Assembly: GCA_934047225.1 (NCBI GenBank)
Contig: CAKOHE010000113.1
Coordinates: forward strand, 1-64,000
DNA length: 64,000 nt
Origin: Ypsolopha sequella
Lineage: Eukaryota; Arthropoda; Insecta; Lepidoptera; Ypsolophidae
Direction of reading: 5' to 3'
Part shown: one piece after another, positions 57,956 through 64,000 of the stretch
How positions within the stretch are numbered: position 1 is the stretch's first letter
How the letters are laid out: each line of letters begins with the position of its first letter
Translations under genes and position numbers: made by a program
Notes under the pieces: model-generated
What the model was told of the DNA's origin: nothing
Database searches by the model: none
The model's input: the letters and a program-made list of their open reading frames with translations, nothing else

Positions 57956-59464
57956 TCACCTCCCGGTGAGGGGGCGCGCCTCGCGCTGCAGTCCTCCGTT
58001 CCGACGGAGGGGAGTTTTTCCCGACAGCATGCCTTCCCTGGACCGAGGGGGGGGAAGTTCTCCCTGACGCACCCCCGTTGTCCAAGGGGGGGGAGTTCTC
58101 CCTGAAGCACCCCCGCCCGTAGGGCTCCGTCGCTGCGGGACCGGTGAAGCCGCTTCAGATCTGTTGGCACACAACAATAAATGGTGAGGCCCCTCACACT
58201 CACTGCAACGTCGTGGCTCGGGACAATTACGTTCAAAATGATTGCCCAAGCAACCGAAACACAGGCCCTTACGCTTCACTATGCGTCGCCGCTCGGTGAC
58301 GTGCAGGTTTCGCCACTGCTGACATCTCAGCAGGTCATGCCCCGTATGGCCACACTGTAAACAGGTCGATGACCTCTCGACCACGGCTACCGCCGCCAAA
58401 CGCGCCATATCGCGTCCCCGCGACTGCTGCGGTTGTCTGGGCTCCCCACATTCAGATGAGCCAGCAGACGAAAATGATTGCGCCCCAGATGGCGCCAAGT
58501 CCGGCTGTGATGTTTCTGCTACCCTAGCTTCATATTCAAGAAACGTTTTTAAGTCCGTAAATTTAGGCACAGTGCTGCCATCTTTTTCTGCGGACACCCG
58601 CTCAAAACGTGACCTCACGTCATTAGGCAACCTACCTAAAATAATGTGAACGAGTAAAAACGACCACTCGTCCACCGGTAAACCTAATGTTCTAAGGGCA
58701 TTACACGCCACAGTGACCGGAGTTAGTAATTGCTGCCTCAGCTGTGCCCAGTCGGTTACCCTAGGTAACGTCAACAATTGAGACGCATGCGCATCCGCCA
58801 ATAAGCGCATGTTCTGATACCTATCATTTAATAAGCCCCACGCTATATCATAATGATCATCCTCTACCCTGAGGTGCTGGATGAGCAACCTTGCTTCGCC
58901 CTCCAATGTTGACATCAAATATGCCATCTTTTGCCCCTTTGATAAATCTACCCTAGAATTTATTAATGACGTAAACATATTCCTATATGAAACCCATTCT
59001 TCCATTTTCCCATTGAATTTATTTAGTTTTAAATTAGCCAAACTACTAGACACGCCATCTACCGGTTGAGGCGTGACAACTACAGGACCTCCTGAATTTT
59101 GCCTCTTTAGATCAGCAACAATATTTGACTTTATAACCAGCATCTTACCAGTGGCGCCATCTGTTGGTCTAGGTGCGCTAACAACCGGGCTGCCCGATTG
59201 TCGCTTTTTGATCATGGAGGCCGCCTCAGTTACATCATCATAAATTTCCATTATCTGAGCTAAATCCGTAACATACCTCTTCAAAGGCTCGTCACTTTCC
59301 TGCAGTGCTGCCACAGCCGCCTCTGCATCAGCCAGCCGCTGATGCATCCGCTCGGCTCTCTCCAGGATTGCATTGTCGCGATCCGAACGAGAAAGCAATC
59401 CCTGGACGGTTGTAAACCAGCGGAGCTCTTTCGCCAACGCAGCCTTGTGAGACTTGGACATCAT
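57956..59464 (-). CDS. gag: BEL/Pao Gag
   Basis: 502 codons from the MMSKSHKAAL start. The N-terminal helical part is acidic/basic (AERMHQRLADAEAAVAALQ). The central DUF1759-like domain typical of Pao/BEL Gag includes LKLNKFNGKMEEWVSYRNMF, QKMAYLMSTLEGEARLLI and YDIAWGLLNDRYQN. A C-terminal pair of zinc-binding motifs follows (CLQCGHTGHDLLRC, and CFGCLGNHFERNC with CSECEGPHH). The tail is Pro/Gly-rich with short repeats of the GRTPPP/GELPPP kind. No stop interrupts it, so it could supply a capsid or be packaged in trans. Confidence 0.88.
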   Translation of the reverse strand: MMSKSHKAALAKELRWFTTVQGLLSRSDRDNAILERAERMHQRLADAEAAVAALQESDEPLKRYVTDLAQIMEIYDDVTEAASMIKKRQSGSPVVSAPRPTDGATGKMLVIKSNIVADLKRQNSGGPVVVTPQPVDGVSSSLANLKLNKFNGKMEEWVSYRNMFTSLINSRVDLSKGQKMAYLMSTLEGEARLLIQHLRVEDDHYDIAWGLLNDRYQNMRLLADAHASQLLTLPRVTDWAQLRQQLLTPVTVACNALRTLGLPVDEWSFLLVHIILGRLPNDVRSRFERVSAEKDGSTVPKFTDLKTFLEYEARVAETSQPDLAPSGAQSFSSAGSSECGEPRQPQQSRGRDMARLAAVAVVERSSTCLQCGHTGHDLLRCQQWRNLHVTERRRIVKRKGLCFGCLGNHFERNCPEPRRCSECEGPHHLLLCANRSEAASPVPQRRSPTGGGASGRTPPPWTTGVRQGELPPPRSREGMLSGKTPLRRNGGLQREARPLTGR

Positions 59465-60086
59465 GCCGCAATGAACCGGGAAATGTATAAATAAAAACTA
59501 TTTAGCAAACACCCTGACACGGCACAAAATACAGAAGCACTGCTCAATAGGTACCCTACCTATAAATAGAATTTAATTAGCAAAATTAATTCCCAATTAC
59601 CAATGTATGTACTGTCCGTCAATACTAAACAAACAAATAGGTTCCTACCTAATTCTATATTACCAAATTTAAATTATATTTGGTGTATACAATACACACA
59701 AACCCGAATGCACATTCCACTATGCACTTGTATACATGCTTGTAAGTACATAAATTCAAGCCAAGATAACCGTATATTAGCTAACAAGTTGATTTCCAAT
59801 CTATAATATAAACCGTTATATGATATAATGTTATTGCAATACAAGAACACTTGATATGTACTAAATTAACAATTTATACTGATATTACTGAACCACATCA
59901 ATGTGGTACCCTCCGGTAATCAATTATCTACTCAAAGCACTAAACAAATCCAATTTGTAATTGCTACATGTACATGTAAATAGCCTAGCTATGTTAACAG
60001 TTCAATGACACTGGGGCCGCCCAGTTCCGCTGTTTATATGTATATAAACCAAAGTTGGGATTAACCACGGACTGGCTACCAAAGCT
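59465..60086 (-). other. BEL/Pao 5' leader and primer-binding site
   Basis: About 620 bp of AT-rich sequence between gag and the 5' LTR. Next to the LTR the sense strand reads AGCTT and then TGGTAGCCAGTCCGTGG, a plausible tRNA-complementary primer site 5 nt from the LTR. No other feature is seen. Confidence 0.6.
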
Positions 60087-60770
60087 TGTTTGATATAAAC
60101 GCTCGTTGCTACCAGAAATTGTAGCATATAAAAAGTAGTAATACTGACTAGTGACGGGCATCGACGTCACTGGTGCGAGGATTCCATAACCACGCTCAGA
60201 CACCACTAATTGTATGCTAAAGGGCGATACTTGCAGCTGGAGCAGGGGCCCATAGCTGTCCCAGATTTATAGTATACAAGTATCTTATGATCTAATATTT
60301 AATATAAAATGTCCTACCAGACAGTTGTATGATGACCTCATCAAGTAGTCCTCGCACGAAGACCCTTCGCTGCGGAGACCAAGGCGTGTCGGTGCCGTGA
60401 CACGTAGATCACCTTCCACGATGAATCTAAACACAACCCTCCTACCCCGGGATGCATCCGAACCCAGAAATAGTAATTAACAAGTCCACTTGTCGCACAC
60501 TGCGTGGATATAGGTTATTTCACACACACAGGAAATACACTCAAAAGTGGCCTTCACGCCAAAATATCTTCAGCCCTTGATCGAATACTGTTTCTTACGA
60601 TGTCCGCACCGATTTCCCTTGGGTTAAGCCCTTAATAACACATATTAAAATCGTCCGCGATCTATACCAAGAAAATTCCACGTCCCTCGTTTTTGACAGC
60701 TCCAAGTCCATAGACAAAATATATAGACCATTGATGGATGCGTTCCGAAATATACATTTTATTCTGAACA
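60087..60770 (-). repeat. BEL/Pao 5' LTR
   Basis: The 684-bp partner of 55360-56043, followed by the TATAC target duplication. One mismatch with the other LTR was seen by eye, indicating a young insertion. Confidence 0.95.
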
Positions 60771-62709
60771 TATACCTTAAAGTTAATACCTTATTTAATA
60801 CTTAATCTAAAAAAAAAAACAGTCTTATTTGTTACTATTGCTAATTCGACACGCTTAGAAGAAGAAGACTATTGCTAATATATATATATATATATATATA
60901 TAATTATGTAACTATTTTAATAAAGGTCCTTATTGCCGTAGATGATGTGTGGCTCCCGGCTGCTGATGTTGATGCTGCTACGGGGTGGTATTAGCGAGTA
61001 TCTGCTGCAGTGTGTGGCGGTGGTGTTTGATTCTTTGATGAAGAGGCACACTCTAAGGGTGAAGTGGGAAAACAGGGGTGTGGGAGGGTTTCGGAGACTT
61101 TTGGGTTCACCTGGGCTGAGCGGGTAGGGATTAAGAAAATCTGACAGGGTCAGAATCTTCCTTTTATCTTCCCGAAGAGTTTGAGTCCAAGAACGAAGTT
61201 CCTAGGTCAGGAGGGACTGAAATAAGGAGAGGGGGGGGAGGTAAAATTTTACGGGGCGTTGTAGGGGGGGGGGGTTTAATAACTAATGAGGGGAGGGGCA
61301 AGTTAGCGATGGGATAGGGAACACGTTTTGGCTCCTGTAGGCTAAATGGGTTGGGATATCAAAATTCTGACAGGGTCAGAATGTTCCTTTTGAATTCCCT
61401 GTGAGTTTGAGCCCAAACTCGATGTTCCTGAGCCAACAGGAACAAAACTGGTGAGAGGGGGGGTGAGGTAAAAATTTGCGGGGGGGTTGGGGGGGGGGAA
61501 GTTCGTGGGAAAGCTATTGAGGGGGGGGCAAGTTAGCGATGGGATAGGGAACACTTTTTGGTTCCTGTAGGCTAAACGGGTTGGGATATCAAAATTCTGA
61601 CAGGGTCAGAATGTTCCTTTTGAAATCCCTGTGAGTTTGAGCCCAAACTCGGTGTTCCTGAGCCAACAGGAACAAAACTGATGAGAGGGGGGGGTGAGGT
61701 AAAAATTTGCGGGGGGTTGGGGGGGGGGGGAATTCGTGGGAAAGCTATTTAGGGGGGGGGCAAGTTAGCGATGGGATAGGGAAAACTTTTTGGTTCCTGT
61801 AGGCTAAACGGGTTGGGATATCAAAATTCTGACAGGGCCAGAATGTTCCTTTTGAAATCCCTGTTAGTTTGAGCCCAAACTCGGTGCTCCTGAGCCAACA
61901 GGAACAGAACTGATGAGAGGGGGGGTGAGGTAAAAATTTGCGGGGGGTTGGGGGGGGAAGTTCGTGGGTGAACTATTGAGGGGGGGCCCAAAAAAGCCCC
62001 AGGGAAAAGGGGTTTTGCCCAGTGGATGAAGGGTGGGTCAGTAGCACATGAGCGTGCGCGGGTTGAGGAAATAGGGGAGGTTTAAATTTAGAGGGGGGTT
62101 GGGGTTAAGGGTGGTTTGGGGTGGGGACGTTTGGGGTGAAAGGTCTGGAATTTCCAAGACCAATGAGCCCAAACTAGGGGGGGGTGGGATAAGGGGTTCA
62201 GGAGTTCCCTAGGTGTACCTCTGGTCTCCGGACGTCTTCAGGGTGCTGCTCTTCATCAGCCGGACGAAGTCCTCAGGTCGGCAGAGGTGTCTTCAGCTCG
62301 GGCAGTCTGGCTGATACGTCACATACACGCGCGAGGTTTGGCACGTGTAACCTACTTATCTGGGTCAGAGCAGTTTTGTATGGGGGCTACAGATGTTAAT
62401 AACTCCCGTTCTTGAAGGCGTATCCTGGAGATTTTTTTTGCTCTGGACAGCTCTTGGCGCGGGCTACAGTCTGAGATTAAACTCACGGTTTTTAGTCCTT
62501 TTGTCGCCGAACTGCGCTGTCCCAAAGTTGAAGGTCTCCAGAACCGGAACCCGTTGGCAGATTTTGTTGCCAACACGAATCCTTGTGAGTTGAGCACCAC
62601 TTAACCACAACACAACACTTGCACAATTGATTTCCGATGGTAACTATTTTTTCCGAATTTTTGTTGCGGAGCGACGTGGTGTTTGGTTGGAGTTTCGAGC
62701 AGTACTGGG
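60771..62709 (-). promoter_or_regulatory. 5' UTR of LINE F
   Basis: About 1.9 kb, longer than in C because of a tandem array (about 61110-62010). Near 60880 is a (TA)n run. The 5' tip from about 62150 carries the family blocks TAGGTGTACCTCTGGTCTCC, CGGACGAAGTCCTCAG and GGGTCAGAGCAG, ending AGCAGTACTGGG at the telomere repeats. It should hold the internal promoter. Proline/leucine-rich antisense frames are artefacts of G-runs. Confidence 0.72.
61110..62010 (-). repeat. Tandem ~230-bp repeats in LINE F 5' UTR
   Basis: Three close copies are anchored at GKTCCTGTAGGCTAAA at 61331, 61561 and 61793 (spacings 230 and 232 bp). Each contains ATCAAAATTCTGACAGGG, TTTGAGCCCAAACTCG, CCAACAGGAACA, G-runs and CAAGTTAGCGATGGGATAGG. 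A more diverged copy precedes them from about 61110. The same core is seen once or twice in C and D. This resembles monomeric 5' UTR repeats of some other LINEs. Confidence 0.88.
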
Positions 62710-62764
62710 TAAGGTTAGGTTAGGTTAGGTTAGGTTAGGTTAGGTTAGGTTAGGTTAGGTTAGG
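62710..62764 (+). repeat. TTAGG telomeric array (one TAAGG variant plus ten units)
   Basis: Ten perfect TTAGG units (62715-62764) preceded by a TAAGG variant at the junction with the LINE F 5' end. The variant may be element-derived or a mutated first unit. Confidence 0.95.
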
Positions 62765-63072
62765 TTTTTTTTTTTTTTTTTTTATAATAAAACACAAGTG
62801 CTATGGACATTGATCGCCATACCTTTTTTAGTCATGTTTAATTTGTTTAATTTGTTCGTTACTTCTCCTTTTCGCTCCTTACATAAAATATATTAGTTTT
62901 TAGGTGATATATATATATTTTTTTATGTGAATTTAGTTGTTACAATTGAGATTAAATTGACCCTTACTTATAACTAATTACAAACATAAATATATCTATG
63001 ATTTTTTTTTTTTATTTTTTTTTTTTATGTTTTTTGTCGTTATTATTATTATGATCATTATTTTTATATGTA

Positions 63073-63106
<34 letters not shown>

Positions 63107-63322
63107 TTTGTTTTCTAGATTTTTAATTTTTTTTTTTTTTTTTTATGAATATTAAATATTATACTACTACACGATACATATTTTATTTTTAAAATAAGTT
63201 GTTACTACAATTATACAAAATTTTAATTAATATGGATATGAAAATTTTACAATTATGAGATTTCAAATACTACAAACAAACACCTTTATTGTGAGGAGGT
63301 GGGACGCACAACTTTACCCGGC
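62765..63322 (-). other. Poly(A) tail and 3' UTR of LINE G
   Basis: A T-run of about 19 nt, then about 540 bp nearly matching LINE D 29712-30198, with different lengths of T-runs and of a (TA)n stretch near 63069. No gene is seen. Confidence 0.82.
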
Positions 63323-64000
63323 TCAGACGACTGGGGTGCCGCCCGTGCCGCCACTCAGCATGGCGTCAGCCACTGACGTGTCTCGGTTCCTCCAGGCCAT
63401 TTTTAAATTATACTCTTTGATCGTGCCGGTCTCAGCTGCCAGGGCGTTCATTATTAGCCGAACTATGGCATCGTTCTTTCGGCGAGCCGTGTAATACACA
63501 CAGCTGCCAGTATGCCTTGACACCGCCACGACCGCGTGATGGATGCTGCTGTGCAACTGCTGGGTGACTTTCGCAGTTCTTATGATCACCACTCTCTCCC
63601 ACGTAAGTCCTTGAGCCTCGTGGATTGTGTGGATAAGCGACCCTTGTTGCTTACCATAACCCAGACCTTCTAGGAAGGCTTTTTCGGCCTGGGTGTGTAC
63701 AAGGTAGAGCGTGTTATGCTCGTTTCTTGGAGGTCGCGTCTCTTCGTAGGATTCCAGAGTCAAGGACCGTGTTTGAGCCTTGGACGAGTATATGCCACTG
63801 TAGATCTCCCTTAGGGCATATGCTACGTCCATGGGGTTTCGGTGTGTGCACAGCAGTTGTTTTGTTATGCTACCAAAAATACTGGGACTAAGGTACCTCA
63901 TCGGGAAGAGGTTTTCTCTGTCAATGAAAGGGACCTGGTTTTGGTCACCCAGGAGCAAGATTTTGCTGGCGCCGACTATCCTGGTTGCTAACACGATGGC
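63323..64000 (-). CDS. LINE G ORF2, C-terminal part: SF1 helicase (partial)
   Basis: An open frame to the window edge carrying motif III (GDQNQVPF), CTHRNPMDV, TIHEAQGLT and VAVSRHT and the shared C-terminus of the family. It matches LINE D almost residue for residue; one visible change is Leu for Arg just before IHTIHEAQ. Walker A and everything upstream lie beyond the window. Whether this copy is full length cannot be judged. Confidence 0.92.
   Translation of the reverse strand, partial: AIVLATRIVGASKILLLGDQNQVPFIDRENLFPMRYLSPSIFGSITKQLLCTHRNPMDVAYALREIYSGIYSSKAQTRSLTLESYEETRPPRNEHNTLYLVHTQAEKAFLEGLGYGKQQGSLIHTIHEAQGLTWERVVIIRTAKVTQQLHSSIHHAVVAVSRHTGSCVYYTARRKNDAIVRLIMNALAAETGTIKEYNLKMAWRNRDTSVADAMLSGGTGGTPVV

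Larger units (their letters stand above)
55360..60770 (-). mobile_element. BEL/Pao LTR retrotransposon with deleted pol, in LINE F 5' UTR
   Basis: A minus-strand element with 684-bp LTRs (55360-56043 and 60087-60770), both beginning TGTTTGATAT and ending TTCTGAACA, flanked by TATAC duplications (55355-55359 and 60771-60775). One LTR difference was noticed (CACCGCG versus CACTGCG). Inside are an intact BEL-type gag (57956-59464) and integrase remnants (56241-56687). RT, RNase H and most of pol are absent, so the copy is non-autonomous. Confidence 0.93.
46871..62709 (-). mobile_element. LINE F: helicase-bearing LINE with intact ORFs, BEL/Pao inserted before ORF1
   Basis: A third full-length member of the helicase family: tail (46871-46903), 3' UTR, ORF2 (47297-53323), ORF1 (53307-55349) and a 5' UTR that begins upstream of ORF1, is split by a BEL/Pao element (55360-60770) and resumes to 62709 at TTAGG. 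It is clearly diverged from C and D, which resemble each other more. Its 5' UTR contains about four tandem copies of a 230-bp unit. Confidence 0.93.
62765..64000 (-). mobile_element. LINE G: 3' end of a helicase-bearing LINE (partial, runs off the window)
   Basis: Tail (62765-62783), 3' UTR, and the last about 225 codons of ORF2. It is nearly identical to LINE D over both UTR and coding parts, with differences mainly in homopolymer runs. The rest lies beyond base 64000. Confidence 0.93.

Noticed and set aside
57479..58236. Overlapping proline/glycine-rich frames on both strands at the end of BEL gag as extra genes
   Set aside because: They arise from GC-rich short repeats in the gag tail (runs of CCCC and GGGG) and do not extend or contain domains.
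1..64000. Search for host protein genes, tRNA, rRNA or snRNA genes
   Set aside because: None was recognised by eye. All supported coding sequence belongs to retrotransposons. A tRNAscan or Infernal run could still reveal a small RNA gene in the UTR stretches.

Overview
The window is animal nuclear DNA, almost certainly insect. It is built around perfect (TTAGG)n arrays, the canonical arthropod telomere repeat, and it contains no recognisable host gene, tRNA, rRNA or bacterial-style operon. Nearly all of it is non-LTR retrotransposons (LINEs) of the R1 type, resembling the TRAS/SART telomere-targeted elements of moths. They are inserted in the same orientation into TTAGG arrays. All LINEs read on the minus strand, and each poly(A) tail (a T-run on the plus strand) abuts (CCTAA)n. 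If the TTAGG strand runs toward the chromosome end in the usual way, the telomere lies to the right and the elements are transcribed toward the centromere. The species cannot be named from the sequence.

Layout, left to right. 1-924: 5' UTR end of a LINE (Z) that continues off the window. 925-1019: TTAGG x19. 1020-11539: LINE A, 5'-truncated inside RT, with its ORF2 split by a Ty3/gypsy element (gypsy-1, 2822-8792). 11540-11619: TTAGG x16. 11620-19601: LINE B, full length, no helicase. 19602-19641: TTAGG x8. 19642-29619: LINE C, full length, with helicase. 29620-29674: TTAGG x11. 29675-45611: LINE D, ORFs intact, with helicase, and gypsy-2 (39045-44981) in its 5' UTR. 45612-46855: fragment E of the B family, joined directly to D. 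46856-46870: TTAGG x3. 46871-62709: LINE F, ORFs intact, with helicase, and a BEL/Pao element (55360-60770) inserted 10 bp upstream of ORF1. 62710-62764: TTAGG x10 plus one variant unit. 62765-64000: 3' end of LINE G, nearly identical to D.

Two LINE families share the arrays. The B family (Z, B, E) has the plain plan of ORF1 Gag with zinc knuckles, then ORF2 endonuclease-RT-RNase H-zinc motif (about 1,250 aa). The C family (A, C, D, F, G) carries about 800 extra residues after the zinc motif: a conserved domain I do not recognise, a variable linker, and a complete superfamily 1 helicase whose motifs resemble those of alphavirus-like positive-strand RNA virus replicases. This telomere LINE with a fused virus-like helicase is the main discovery candidate. 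All intact members also start ORF2 without an AUG, through a conserved overlap with the end of ORF1, which suggests recoding or reinitiation.

The nested LTR elements are young. The two gypsy LTR pairs look identical by eye, and the BEL pair shows one difference in 684 bp. Both gypsy insertions have the same GGGG target duplication. Gypsy-2 and the BEL element are coding-defective.
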